Source: Klebsiella spallanzanii
GTDB taxonomy: Bacteria; Pseudomonadota; Gammaproteobacteria; Enterobacterales; Enterobacteriaceae
DNA: 64,000 bases
Assembly: GCF_902158555.1 (NCBI RefSeq)
Contig: NZ_CABGGS010000007.1
Span: 1 to 64,000, forward strand
Direction: 5' to 3'
Below the pieces are notes generated by a model. That model did not search any database. It saw only the letters and a program-made list of their open reading frames with translations, and was not told where the DNA came from. A program made the position numbers and the translations under genes. This document shows, in pieces, positions 1 to 8,172 of this stretch; position 1 is the stretch's first letter, and every line of letters starts with the position of its first letter.

Positions 1-1337
1 CGGGCGTATTCGACAAACATCAGGAAGGTGGAGGTGTACGGCAGGAAACCGCCGTGCAGCGCAATACCGTTAGCGATAGCGGTCATACCGAATTCACGCA
101 CGCCGTAATGGATGTAGTTACCGGCGGTGTCTTCGTTAATCGCTTTAGAGCCGGACCACAGGGTCAGGTTACTTGGCGCCAGGTCAGCGGAGCCGCCGAG
201 GAATTCAGGCAGCAGCGGACCGAAAGCTTCGATCGCATTCTGGGACGCTTTACGGCTGGCGATTTTGGATGGATTCGCCTGCAGCTTCGCGATGAATTCA
301 TTCGCTTTCGCGTCGAAGTCAGCCGGCATATCACCTTTCATACGACGGGTGAATTCTGCCGCTTCCTGCGGGAAGGCTTTAGCGTAGGCGGCGAATTTCT
401 CGTTCCACGCGGACTCTTTTGCCTGACCGGCTTCTTTCGCATCCCACTGCGCATAGATGTCGGACGGGATTTCGAATGCCGGATGTTTCCAGCCGAGCGC
501 TTCGCGGGTCAGCGCGATCTCTGCGTCGCCCAACGGCGCGCCGTGGGAGTCGTGAGTACCGGCTTTGTTCGGCGAACCGAAACCAATGATGGTTTTACAC
601 ATCAGCAGGGACGGTTTGTCGGTAACTGCACGCGCTTCTTCCACCGCGCGTTTAATCGAGTCAGCATCGTGACCGTCCACGCCGCGCACCACGTGCCAGC
701 CGTAGGCTTCGAAGCGTTTTGCGGTATCGTCGGTGAACCAGCCTTCAACATGACCGTCGATGGAGATGCCGTTGTCGTCATAGAACGCCACCAGTTTGCC
801 AAGCTTCAGGGTACCGGCCAGAGAACATACCTCGTGAGAGATACCTTCCATCATGCAGCCATCGCCCATAAACGCGTAAGTGAAGTGGTCAACAATGTCG
901 TGGCCCGGACGGTTGAACTGCGCCGCCAGGGTTTTCTCCGCAATCGCCATCCCCACCGCATTGGCAATACCCTGACCCAGCGGACCGGTCGTGGTTTCAA
1001 CACCCGGTGTATAGCCCACTTCCGGGTGGCCCGGCGTTTTAGAATGCAGCTGGCGGAAGCCCTGCAAATCGTTCAGCGAAACATCGTAGCCCGTCAGATG
1101 CAGCAGGCTGTAAATCAGCATCGAGCCGTGACCGTTGGAGAGAATAAAGCGGTCACGATCGGCCCATGCCGGGTTGTTCGGGTTGTGCCGCAGGAAGTCC
1201 CGCCACAGGACCTCCGCAATATCCGCCATCCCCATCGGCGCGCCGGGGTGGCCGGAGTTGGCCTTCTGTACTGCGTCCATACTCAAGGCGCGCAGCGCGT
1301 TGGCGCACAGACGGCGGGTAGTATTCGTTGTGTTCAT
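1..1337 (-). CDS. Transketolase, 3' end outside window
   Basis: Thiamine-diphosphate enzyme that moves two-carbon units between ketose and aldose phosphates. The first ~445 residues are in the window; the gene runs off the left edge. Seen: N-terminal [16 protein letters not shown], the substrate-binding GHPGAPMG, the TPP-binding [12 protein letters not shown] and the NGISIDG segment, ending near the PYR-domain GVREFGM motif. The ATG at 1337 matches the usual N-terminus. It lies 18 bp after the transaldolase stop, the same tal-tkt pairing as talA-tktB of E. coli, but here it sits at the end of a tetrose/tetronate operon. It is therefore probably an extra paralogue that removes erythrose 4-phosphate made by the pathway, rather than housekeeping TktA. 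Confidence 0.93.
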   Translation of the reverse strand, partial: MNTTNTTRRLCANALRALSMDAVQKANSGHPGAPMGMADIAEVLWRDFLRHNPNNPAWADRDRFILSNGHGSMLIYSLLHLTGYDVSLNDLQGFRQLHSKTPGHPEVGYTPGVETTTGPLGQGIANAVGMAIAEKTLAAQFNRPGHDIVDHFTYAFMGDGCMMEGISHEVCSLAGTLKLGKLVAFYDDNGISIDGHVEGWFTDDTAKRFEAYGWHVVRGVDGHDADSIKRAVEEARAVTDKPSLLMCKTIIGFGSPNKAGTHDSHGAPLGDAEIALTREALGWKHPAFEIPSDIYAQWDAKEAGQAKESAWNEKFAAYAKAFPQEAAEFTRRMKGDMPADFDAKANEFIAKLQANPSKIASRKASQNAIEAFGPLLPEFLGGSADLAPSNLTLWSGSKAINEDTAGNYIHYGVREFGMTAIANGIALHGGFLPYTSTFLMFVEYA

Positions 1338-1355
1338 CAGGATATTCCCCACGCC

Positions 1356-2306
1356 TTACAGCATCTGCTGAATCTGTTTTTCCAGTTTGACCTGATCGAC
1401 GGCGAACAACCGGATCCCTTCCGCCAGTTTATCCACTGCCATGGGGTCCTGATTATGCAACCAGAGGAACTCCGCCTGGGTCATCGGGCTGGGGCGGGTT
1501 TCCGTCACGTTGCCTGGCACCAACTGACGGGTCAGCGCACCTTCGCTGGCAGCCAGCTCATCAAGCAGCGCCGGGGAGATGGTCAGACGGTCGCAGCCTG
1601 CCAGCGCCTGGATCTGCTCGATACGGCGGAAACTGGCCCCCATCACCACGGTGTCGTAGCCGTGAGACTTGTAGTACTGATAAATCTGGCGTACGGAAAC
1701 CACGCCCGGATCGCGGTCCACCTGATACTCCGCCTGTGGCTGATTTTTCTGATACCAGTCGTAAATTCGCCCGACAAACGGCGAGATTAAAAAGACGCCC
1801 GCTTCGGCGCAGGCCCGCGCCTGAGCAAAAGAGAACAGCAGGGTCAGGTTGCAGTTGATGCCGCTCTGCTCCAGCTCTTCAGCAGCGCGAATACCCTCCC
1901 AGGTGGCGGCAAGCTTGATTAAGATACGCTCCGGCCCAATGCCGTTTTTTTCGTACATCTGAATAAGCTTGCGCGCTTTCGACACGCACATCCCGCGATC
2001 CCATGCAAAACGGGCATCAACTTCGGTGGAAATACGCCCCGGCACGTGGCGCAGCACTTCGCTGCCGATATCCACCGCGACCTGGTCGCAGGCGTTAATC
2101 AACTGCGTTTCCGCGCTGCCGCCCTGCTGACGGGCCTTGCCGATAGCGTCGGCAATCAGCGCCTGATACTGCGGCAGCTGTGCGGCCTTGAGCACCAGCG
2201 AAGGGTTAGTCGTGGCATCCTGCGGGGCAAACTTTTTAATCGATTCAATATCGCCGGTATCGGCAACAACCGTGGTGTATTTTTTCAGCTCGTCTAACTG
2301 GCTCAT
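1356..2306 (-). CDS. Transaldolase, TalA-like, pathway paralogue
   Basis: Transfers a dihydroxyacetone unit between sugar phosphates, for example to erythrose 4-phosphate. At 316 residues it has TalA length. The Schiff-base lysine is K131 in [15 protein letters not shown], with D17 and the STEVDAR segment also conserved. It follows E. coli TalA over the whole length but diverges at both ends (SQLDELKK at the N-terminus, QIQQML at the C-terminus), so it is probably not the housekeeping copy. It sits between an EryI/RpiB-type isomerase and transketolase, which suits removal of erythrose 4-phosphate. Function is secure; the paralogue role is inference from context. Confidence 0.93.
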   Translation of the reverse strand: MSQLDELKKYTTVVADTGDIESIKKFAPQDATTNPSLVLKAAQLPQYQALIADAIGKARQQGGSAETQLINACDQVAVDIGSEVLRHVPGRISTEVDARFAWDRGMCVSKARKLIQMYEKNGIGPERILIKLAATWEGIRAAEELEQSGINCNLTLLFSFAQARACAEAGVFLISPFVGRIYDWYQKNQPQAEYQVDRDPGVVSVRQIYQYYKSHGYDTVVMGASFRRIEQIQALAGCDRLTISPALLDELAASEGALTRQLVPGNVTETRPSPMTQAEFLWLHNQDPMAVDKLAEGIRLFAVDQVKLEKQIQQML

Positions 2307-2336
2307 AGTCTGTTCCTTATATTACGACTGCGGATA

Positions 2337-2795
2337 TTAATCTCTGGCGTGCTGGTGTTCGTAATAATCGATACGCTCTACTTTCGATGCAGAGCCGCCG
2401 CCTTCATATTCGGATTCAAGCCATGCCTGAATAATTTTTTTACCCAGTTCCGGGCCAATTACGCGAGCCCCAAGGGTAATAATCTGCGCATTATTACTTT
2501 TGCGCGCCCGTTCTGCAGAGAAGGTATCGTGGCACTGGGCCGCACGAACGCCCGGCACTTTATTCGCCACAATGCTCATCCCGATGCCGGTGCCGCAAAT
2601 TAAAATGCCGCGATCGTGCTCGCCCTGCTTAATCGACATCGCCACCGCATGGGCAACATCCGGATAGACCGTACTGCCCTGGCGTTTATCGCTGCTGTAA
2701 TCCGCGACGTTAATTCCCTGCCCATTCAGATAAGCGACGATAGCGTCGCGGAAAGCATAGGCGGCATCATCCGCACCAATAGCGATTGTTTTCAT
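2337..2795 (-). CDS. RpiB/LacAB-family sugar-phosphate isomerase, EryI (D-erythrulose 4-phosphate isomerase) type
   Basis: A 152-residue member of the RpiB/LacA/LacB family. The catalytic cysteine is C67 in ICGTGIGMS. The active-site histidine of true RpiB (GCDHxG) is absent; this protein reads GADDAAY at residues 7-13. The stretch around SAERARKSNNAQIITLGARVIG resembles, as I recall it, Brucella EryI, which converts D-erythrulose 4-phosphate to D-erythrose 4-phosphate. It lies just upstream of transaldolase and transketolase, which use that product, and the divergent operon encodes an EryH-like partner. Ribose 5-phosphate isomerase is the main alternative. The family call is secure; the four-carbon substrate is inferred. 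Confidence 0.85.
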   Translation of the reverse strand: MKTIAIGADDAAYAFRDAIVAYLNGQGINVADYSSDKRQGSTVYPDVAHAVAMSIKQGEHDRGILICGTGIGMSIVANKVPGVRAAQCHDTFSAERARKSNNAQIITLGARVIGPELGKKIIQAWLESEYEGGGSASKVERIDYYEHQHARD

Positions 2796-2834
2796 GGTAG
2801 TTTCCTTAATTTAACAGTACGTCTTAATTCAGTT

Positions 2835-3209
2835 TTAATTCAGATTCTGGTAGAAAGAAATTCGGTCGCCAGTTTGGATATATTGTGGTGATTCACCACA
2901 AAGATGTACCGTCCCTGGTAATTCAGCAGTTATAGCGCCATCAAAATTCAAGGTGACATGGCCAAGCTGTTTTAAATTCGCCGTTGCAACACTACCTACC
3001 GCCGTCACCCGATAAATAACCTCATTTATTTTCATTATCTGTCCGGGTGATAATTCAGCCGTCAGCTCACTGCCCTGGTGTACGGCGCAATACATCGCAA
3101 TATCGTCAGGAACGGAATCCGAGAATAAGATCAGTTTCTGCTCCTGTAGGTAGTTTTCGACATATTCGCCAACAGCCGTGATAAGTAATGTATACAACGG
3201 CACAATCAT
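2835..3209 (-). CDS. Orphan PTS EIIA, glucitol/sorbitol (SrlB/GutB) type
   Basis: Cytoplasmic phosphocarrier of the glucitol PTS family, 124 residues from the ATG at 3209, close to E. coli SrlB (123). Similarity runs throughout: DDIAMYCAVHQGSEL aligns with the SrlB phospho-histidine region (H44 here, H43 in SrlB), and ITAVGSVATANLKQLGHVTL and LPGTVHLCG match SrlB. An open extension to 3260 overlaps the permease and has no homology; an AGGA element ~10 bases before 3209 supports the shorter start. No EIIC gene is present. The only EIIB of this type is the N-terminal domain of the kinase at 4322-6040, two genes upstream. The likely role is relay of phosphate from HPr to that domain. Confidence 0.9.
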   Translation of the reverse strand: MIVPLYTLLITAVGEYVENYLQEQKLILFSDSVPDDIAMYCAVHQGSELTAELSPGQIMKINEVIYRVTAVGSVATANLKQLGHVTLNFDGAITAELPGTVHLCGESPQYIQTGDRISFYQNLN

Positions 3210-3210
3210 A

Positions 3211-4242
3211 TTATTTGTTTCCTTTTGCGGCATGAGAAGATAATGCCACCTTCTCTTCACTCTCTTCTTTTTTTACCGGTTCAACGGCCGGGGCGCGCTT
3301 TTTCAGACGTTTATCGAACCAGGCCACCAGTATCGGTGCGGTGATCATGGTGATAATGCTCGCCGTCGCCAACTGCGCGGTGGCGGCATCAACGTACATC
3401 GCCAAAGAAGGGTCGGCCTGTGCCACCATCGCCGGGGTCAGCGCCGAACTGGCGGCAGTCGTCCCCAACGCGGCGCCCAGCGCCGTTTTCTTCTTCAGGA
3501 ACAGGTTGTAGATAAAGTAGAACACAATGCCGGTTATCGCAGAGATAATACCCAGTAAGATCCCGGACAAACCGGCGGTAAAGACCGTATTGATACTGGA
3601 GTTTGCGCCGATAGCAAACGACATAATAATGATGATCAGCGGTTGAGCGGCGGCGCACAGCTGCTTGAAGCGCTCATCAAGGTTGCCCCACAACATGCCA
3701 ATCAGCAGAGGGATCAGCATCGACAACAGCGCGGCGAAGGGAATATTAGCCAACCCGCTGACGCCCAGTACCATCATGGTCACGAACGGACCATCTTTGA
3801 CGCAGAAGACCGAGATTGCCCCGGCATCGCTGGCATCGCCGTAGTTACTGCACAGCGCGATATACAGCGAGCTATTGGAGCTGGTTAAGCAGGCAATCAG
3901 CGCCAGCGTCGAGATGCCAAGAAAACCATTAGGGCCAAACATCGCCCCTGCGGCCCACACGGCCAGCGCACCGGCAAGGCATTTAAGGAACAACAGCACC
4001 GCGCCTTTATAGAGTGGCAGCCCGGCCTGGCGGATATTAATTGATGTGCCACAAATAAGCAGAAAAATGCCCATCATCGCGCTGGAACCGACTTTAAATA
4101 ATGCGGTCGTCGGGCCGCCGATGCCCAGAACTTCAGGAGCAAAGGTATTAATAAGAATCGCCGCGAGCAACGGAATAATAATTAAACCGCCTGGCACCTT
4201 ATTCATTTTCTCAAGTATATTTATGTTCATAGGGTAACTCAT
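3211..4242 (-). CDS. 2-keto-3-deoxygluconate permease (KdgT) family transporter
   Basis: Integral inner-membrane carrier of 343 residues with about ten hydrophobic segments and a charged C-terminal tail. The N-terminus (KVPGGLIIIPLLAAILINTFAPE) is characteristic of KdgT-type proton symporters of sugar acids, as are the SNSSLYIAL and TTAASSALTPAMVAQADPS segments. An internal ATG at 4230 is a possible start, since family members begin close to the PGG motif. The gene lies between the EIIB-kinase fusion and the EIIA gene, where a glucitol PTS operon would have its membrane components. It is not a PTS EIIC: it has no GutA or GutE homology. The likely substrate is a four-carbon sugar acid for the kinase, by inference. 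Confidence 0.85.
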   Translation of the reverse strand: MSYPMNINILEKMNKVPGGLIIIPLLAAILINTFAPEVLGIGGPTTALFKVGSSAMMGIFLLICGTSINIRQAGLPLYKGAVLLFLKCLAGALAVWAAGAMFGPNGFLGISTLALIACLTSSNSSLYIALCSNYGDASDAGAISVFCVKDGPFVTMMVLGVSGLANIPFAALLSMLIPLLIGMLWGNLDERFKQLCAAAQPLIIIIMSFAIGANSSINTVFTAGLSGILLGIISAITGIVFYFIYNLFLKKKTALGAALGTTAASSALTPAMVAQADPSLAMYVDAATAQLATASIITMITAPILVAWFDKRLKKRAPAVEPVKKEESEEKVALSSHAAKGNK

Positions 4243-4321
4243 AAATTATGATTTAACAGAGATAACGACGCAATACTACCCGTACGACCATTACGCCGTT
4301 TTTAGTTATATGACTTCAGGG

Positions 4322-6040
4322 TTATTGCTGTGCTTCTTTATAAATTCTGTCAACGATAGTACTAATAATATCTTCCGGTCCTGTTAATCCGCCTTTGCCG
4401 ACGCAAATCAACCCGGCATAATCGCCGCCGATAATACGCACCATATCGGTTTGCGGTATCACATAGTCAATCATTTCAATACCAGTAGCACCGAGTTCTT
4501 TCAGCACATTCACCATAGTGTCACCGCCGGTCATATACAGACCTTTAATTTCACCCGATGCGCAGTTAAGGACTTCACGTACGATATTGCCCAATCCCTG
4601 ATTAATATTTTCCGCAGCCTGACCGTGCGCCAGGCCAAATCGCTGCTCTTCTTCCTGAAGATTCAATAACCGCCCGGTTAACGCAGATTCAAAAACAAAC
4701 AGCGCGTTCTGCTGTGCCGGTACGCACTGCCGCGCATGCTGAACCACGCGATTAACTTCGATCTCAGCGGCGTTTTTCTTGTCGACCAGCAGCTCGGCGT
4801 CAACGGGTATATGGCAAACCCTTTCATCATTGGCGATCAGATGCTGGAGCTGCTTTTTGGTCACCGGCGTTGCGCTCCCGGCGACAACCAGGATCGAGCC
4901 GCGCGGGTTTTCCGCTGCTGCGGTCGTTGACGCGCTGTTGCGCGCTTCCCGCATCAGGCCGCGACGCACCGCCAGCCGCTCGGTAAATGGACCCGGATCG
5001 ACCGCCAGTACGTTCCAGTTCAGCGATACCACCGCCCCGGCAATCGCATCGACATCGTCAACGGTAATCGCGTCGACCACAATAACCCGTACGCCGCGCT
5101 GCTGCTGTTCCTGAAGATCCTGCTGAATCTGCCCCTCGCCTTTCATCACCGAAGCCAGAGCGATATGCCCGACCTGATGATGGGTCTGCGCTGCCAACAG
5201 CCCCGGCACCCACGACTCGGTCACCGGAGTACGCACATCGCGAGCCACATCGGTACGCGAGAGCGCAACGGAGTCAATCACCGAGTAGCCGCCAACCAGA
5301 ATACGGCGCGACTGCGGCATCGCGGGGACCACTACCGCAACCGTTTCCAGCGGCAGCTGTTCCAGCATGGCGTCGATTTCAAAGCCAATACCGCCGCGCA
5401 GCGTCGTATCGATGCGCTTGGTAAAGTAATGCGCCCCGCGCGCCTGCAGCTGCTTCACCGCGGCGCTAACCTGATGCTGAGCTTCCGCTTTCGGCAGTGG
5501 ACGGCTGTCGCTACTGACCACCATCGCCGGGTACTCTACTTCGTTGCGAGCGAAAGATTCGGTATCGAAAAAGGCGGCGGTTTTCAAGCCGCTGCGCGCC
5601 AGCAGTACCCCAACGGTGGTCGCACCGGTCAGGTCATCGGCAACGATCCCCAACTTACCGCCTTCTCCTTGCGGCCAGACCATTTCGATACAGGCTGGCG
5701 TGACGCCGGAAACATATATTCCTTCGTGAATAAACTCCGCAAGCGGGCCGCTTTTGCCGGTTGGATGCAGGTTAATCGTCGGAATACCGCGTTTGGGATA
5801 GAGACCGCAGCGCAGCGTACCGCCGCAGTCGATAACCATCAGACCAATTTCCTCTTCCGGCGGCTCGCCGTTTTTAAAGACATCAACGGACGGCCAGCCG
5901 GTGAGCTCGCTCAGGCGTTCAACGACCGGGGGACAAATCCCCCCGGTAATATAAGCAATCTTTTTCGCCTGGCTAATATTAATGGTCAGCGGCCCACCCC
6001 AGCCCTTACTGCCCTTGCTAATCAACAGATGTTTTTCCAT
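4322..6040 (-). CDS. Fusion: PTS EIIB (glucitol type) domain + DUF1537 four-carbon sugar-acid kinase
   Basis: A 572-residue two-part protein. Residues 1 to ~118 are a glucitol-type EIIB domain like the N-terminus of Srl[11 protein letters not shown], then [19 protein letters not shown] with C72 at the phospho-cysteine position, then [16 protein letters not shown] and EGIYVSGV. Residues ~129-572 are a complete DUF1537 kinase: [10 protein letters not shown] near 131-140, [24 protein letters not shown], and the C-terminal nucleotide domain with [15 protein letters not shown] and [11 protein letters not shown]1537 enzymes phosphorylate threonate, erythronate or 3-oxo-tetronates with ATP. The next gene upstream is PdxA2-type, which fits a tetronate 4-kinase. 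No EIIC is fused or adjacent, so the EIIB domain may regulate or feed the kinase rather than transport sugar. Domain content is secure; the role of the fusion is unknown. Confidence 0.92.
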   Translation of the reverse strand: MEKHLLISKGSKGWGGPLTINISQAKKIAYITGGICPPVVERLSELTGWPSVDVFKNGEPPEEEIGLMVIDCGGTLRCGLYPKRGIPTINLHPTGKSGPLAEFIHEGIYVSGVTPACIEMVWPQGEGGKLGIVADDLTGATTVGVLLARSGLKTAAFFDTESFARNEVEYPAMVVSSDSRPLPKAEAQHQVSAAVKQLQARGAHYFTKRIDTTLRGGIGFEIDAMLEQLPLETVAVVVPAMPQSRRILVGGYSVIDSVALSRTDVARDVRTPVTESWVPGLLAAQTHHQVGHIALASVMKGEGQIQQDLQEQQQRGVRVIVVDAITVDDVDAIAGAVVSLNWNVLAVDPGPFTERLAVRRGLMREARNSASTTAAAENPRGSILVVAGSATPVTKKQLQHLIANDERVCHIPVDAELLVDKKNAAEIEVNRVVQHARQCVPAQQNALFVFESALTGRLLNLQEEEQRFGLAHGQAAENINQGLGNIVREVLNCASGEIKGLYMTGGDTMVNVLKELGATGIEMIDYVIPQTDMVRIIGGDYAGLICVGKGGLTGPEDIISTIVDRIYKEAQQ

Positions 6041-6075
6041 TTCTCTGCCCTTTTGCTTCGCATGAACGTCAGCGA

Positions 6076-7083
6076 TTAGTGGTTTTTCATTTTCCAGTAG
6101 CGCGCCGCAGCCATGGTGGATTCCAGCATGCTGACGGTGCCCGCTTTACCCGTGCCTGCTATATCAAACGCCGTCCCGTGATCGACGGAGCTACGCATAA
6201 ACGGCAAACCGAACGTGATGGTTACGGAACGCTCAAAATCGAGGGTTTTACAGGCGATATGCCCCTGATCGTGATAAAGAGAGAGGATGGCGTCATAGCG
6301 ACCCAGCTTGCCCAGATGGAACACGGAATCTGCCGGTACCGGGCCGATGGCGTTAATGCCCATGTCCTGCGCCGCTTTAACCGCCGGGATCAGGTTATCA
6401 GCTTCTTCATGACCAAACAGACCGTTATCTGAACCGTGCGGATTCAGTGCGGCCACCGCAATGCGCGGGTTCTGGATATTCAGCGCAGTGAACTCATGGT
6501 GGATTTGCTGTACGCAAGCAAGCACGCGCTCTTTATTGGCGTAATCGCAGGCATCTTTCAGCGCCATATGGCGGCTGACAAAAAACACGCGCAGATTGTG
6601 GACGTGGAACATCGTCAGGCCGTAATCCGAATTAGTTTCAACCTGATAGATTTCGGTATGGCCCGGTAATTTGCATCCCGCCAGCTTGATGGCTTCTTTA
6701 TGAATGGGCGCGGTAGAGACCACATCGATCAGGCCCGCTTTGCCCAGTTCGATAGATTTCAGGACATAGTCCAGCGACATTTGCCCCGCCAGCTTCTGCA
6801 CTTTCCCCCATTCAATGCTCTCGCAGTCGTAATCACCGGTTTCCAGGACATCCAGCGTACCCCAGCTAAAGCGAGCTTCCTGCGGATGGGTAATTTTGTT
6901 TATCGGGAAATCACATCCCATGATCTTCATCGCTCTGGCGATAATCGGAACTGAACCAATTAAAAAAGGTTTGCACTCGTCGTAGACGCTTTTTTCCATC
7001 ATCGTCGCGACTGAAATCTCTGGGCCAATCCCGGCAGGATCGCCAATGGTAAGTGCGACAACAGGTTTTTTTTCTTGTGACAT
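6076..7083 (-). CDS. pdxA2: PdxA2-type 4-phospho-tetronate dehydrogenase
   Basis: NAD-dependent oxidative decarboxylase of the PdxA family, 335 residues. PdxA2 members oxidise 4-phospho-D-threonate or -erythronate, with decarboxylation to dihydroxyacetone phosphate. Seen: N-terminal [12 protein letters not shown], the metal-binding histidines in [24 protein letters not shown] and [14 protein letters not shown], and the C-terminal [16 protein letters not shown]. It is first in the leftward operon, 35 bp before the kinase whose product it should use. A GAGAGG element precedes the ATG. Vitamin B6 synthesis (true PdxA) is the alternative, but the kinase neighbour argues against it. The exact stereochemistry of the substrate cannot be read from sequence. 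Confidence 0.88.
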   Translation of the reverse strand: MSQEKKPVVALTIGDPAGIGPEISVATMMEKSVYDECKPFLIGSVPIIARAMKIMGCDFPINKITHPQEARFSWGTLDVLETGDYDCESIEWGKVQKLAGQMSLDYVLKSIELGKAGLIDVVSTAPIHKEAIKLAGCKLPGHTEIYQVETNSDYGLTMFHVHNLRVFFVSRHMALKDACDYANKERVLACVQQIHHEFTALNIQNPRIAVAALNPHGSDNGLFGHEEADNLIPAVKAAQDMGINAIGPVPADSVFHLGKLGRYDAILSLYHDQGHIACKTLDFERSVTITFGLPFMRSSVDHGTAFDIAGTGKAGTVSMLESTMAAARYWKMKNH

Positions 7084-7174
7084 CGTGGACCTCTCGTAGT
7101 GGAAATCAGTTTTTGTTCATATGTTCATTAGTGAATCATATGGTCAGAACATTACCTGATGATTGAGAGGTTAT

Positions 7175-7191
7175 TAGTGATTTAGATCACA
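7175..7191. promoter_or_regulatory. Predicted CRP site in divergent promoter region
   Basis: AGTGATTTAGATCACA fits the CRP consensus TGTGA-N6-TCACA with one mismatch. It lies between the divergent pdxA2 and EryH-type genes, so cyclic-AMP control of the sugar operon is plausible. Confidence 0.6.
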
Positions 7192-7232
7192 TAAAAAAAT
7201 CCATAGATTTATTTTATAAAAAAATGTGATCT

Positions 7233-7242
7233 AACATATGTT
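7233..7242. promoter_or_regulatory. Candidate SorC-regulator operator
   Basis: AACATATGTT is a perfect 10-bp palindrome within the larger symmetric stretch 7224-7246 (ATGTGAT ... TTCACAT arms). Related CATATG/TTCA half-sites recur at 7112-7145 near the pdxA2 start. Together they flank the CRP site and are the most likely targets of the SorC-family regulator encoded downstream. The assignment is inference from symmetry and position. Confidence 0.45.
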
Positions 7243-7328
7243 CACATGGTGATAAAAAGTTCAATCTCACTAACACGCGAATCTACTTTCACTACAAGCT
7301 ATTGATTTATCTATTATGGAGAACAAAA

Positions 7329-8123
7329 ATGGAACAAATCTGGTTAGGAACCAGCTGGAAAATGAACAAGCCGTTGTCCCAAGCCATGGCCTGGTGTGAA
7401 ACGCTGACAGAACGGCTGCCGGGGGTTTTACACCCGAAAATTCAGCCGTTTGTTATCCCCCCCTTTACCGCAATTCATCCGGTCAGTCAGTATCTCCAGC
7501 AGCACCAAATCCCTTGTCTGACCGGGGCGCAGAATATGCATGAAGCGGAAAACGGCGCCTGGACCGGTGAAATCTCCGCCGCCATGCTGGCTGAAACTGG
7601 CGCAACCCTGGTCGAACTTGGCCATTCTGAACGCCGGGGCGCATTTAATGAAACCGATGCTGCCATTAATCAAAAAGTGCATAGCGCCCTGCGCCACGGT
7701 CTGCGGCCGCTTATCTGCATTGGCGACAGCGCCGACGAGAAGCGCTGGCAAGTATCGCGAGAAACCGTGGTACGACAGATGAAAATCGCCCTGTATGGTT
7801 TGAGCGAAGAGCAAGTTTTACAAACGCTGGTCGCCTACGAGCCGGTATGGGCCATCGGCGAACACGGCACCCCGGCGACGCCGGAACAGGCCGCAGAGAT
7901 CCACCGGGCACTGCGCCAGGCATTGTGTGAAACCTTCGGCACAGAGACCGGGCAGCGCATTCCCCTGCTGTATGGCGGTAGCGTCAATCGGCAAAATGCC
8001 GTAGAACTACTCCTTCAGGATGATATCAATGGGCTGTTTATTGGTCGTTCGGCATGGGATGCCAACGGCTATTGCGACATTGTTCAACGCGTTACAGAGG
8101 AATTTATTCTTCAGGCGCAGTAG
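7329..8123 (+). CDS. Triose-phosphate-isomerase paralogue, EryH (L-erythrulose 1-phosphate isomerase) type
   Basis: TIM-barrel isomerase of 264 residues from the ATG at 7329, preceded by GGAGA at 7318-7322; an upstream in-frame start at 7302 lacks support. Catalytic residues are present: K11 and N13, H99 in ELGHSERR, and E171 in AYEPVWAIG, followed by LYGGSVN. Two features set it apart from housekeeping TpiA: GTSWKMNK replaces GNWKMN at the N-terminus, and loop 6 reads AIGEHGTPATP instead of AIGTGK-type. Both match, from memory, EryH/LerI enzymes that isomerise L-erythrulose 1-phosphate to D-erythrulose 4-phosphate. It is first in the rightward operon with the SorC regulator. Plain TIM activity on dihydroxyacetone phosphate from PdxA2 remains possible. 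Confidence 0.87.
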   Translation: MEQIWLGTSWKMNKPLSQAMAWCETLTERLPGVLHPKIQPFVIPPFTAIHPVSQYLQQHQIPCLTGAQNMHEAENGAWTGEISAAMLAETGATLVELGHSERRGAFNETDAAINQKVHSALRHGLRPLICIGDSADEKRWQVSRETVVRQMKIALYGLSEEQVLQTLVAYEPVWAIGEHGTPATPEQAAEIHRALRQALCETFGTETGQRIPLLYGGSVNRQNAVELLLQDDINGLFIGRSAWDANGYCDIVQRVTEEFILQAQ

Positions 8124-8142
8124 TATTAGGGAGACATCAAAG

Positions 8143-8172
8143 ATGGAAACACCGGGCGATAACTATGACTGA
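8143..8172 (+). CDS. Possible 9-codon leader peptide before the SorC regulator
   Basis: ATG at 8143 with AGGGAG at 8128-8133 upstream opens a short frame, METPGDNYD. Its stop at 8170-8172 overlaps the first codons of the regulator (ATGACTGA). The layout would allow translational coupling. There is no homology evidence and it may be chance. Confidence 0.3.
   Translation: METPGDNYD

Noticed and set aside
54..1790. 578-codon open frame on the plus strand
   Set aside because: It runs antisense to transketolase and transaldolase, which have clear homology and motifs. Its protein is low-complexity and has no family features.
3211..4242. Permease as a PTS EIIC
   Set aside because: Position between EIIB and EIIA suggested it, but the sequence is KdgT-like and has no GutA/GutE features.
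5165..6079. 304-codon open frame on the plus strand
   Set aside because: Antisense to the EIIB-kinase fusion gene, with no recognisable motif.
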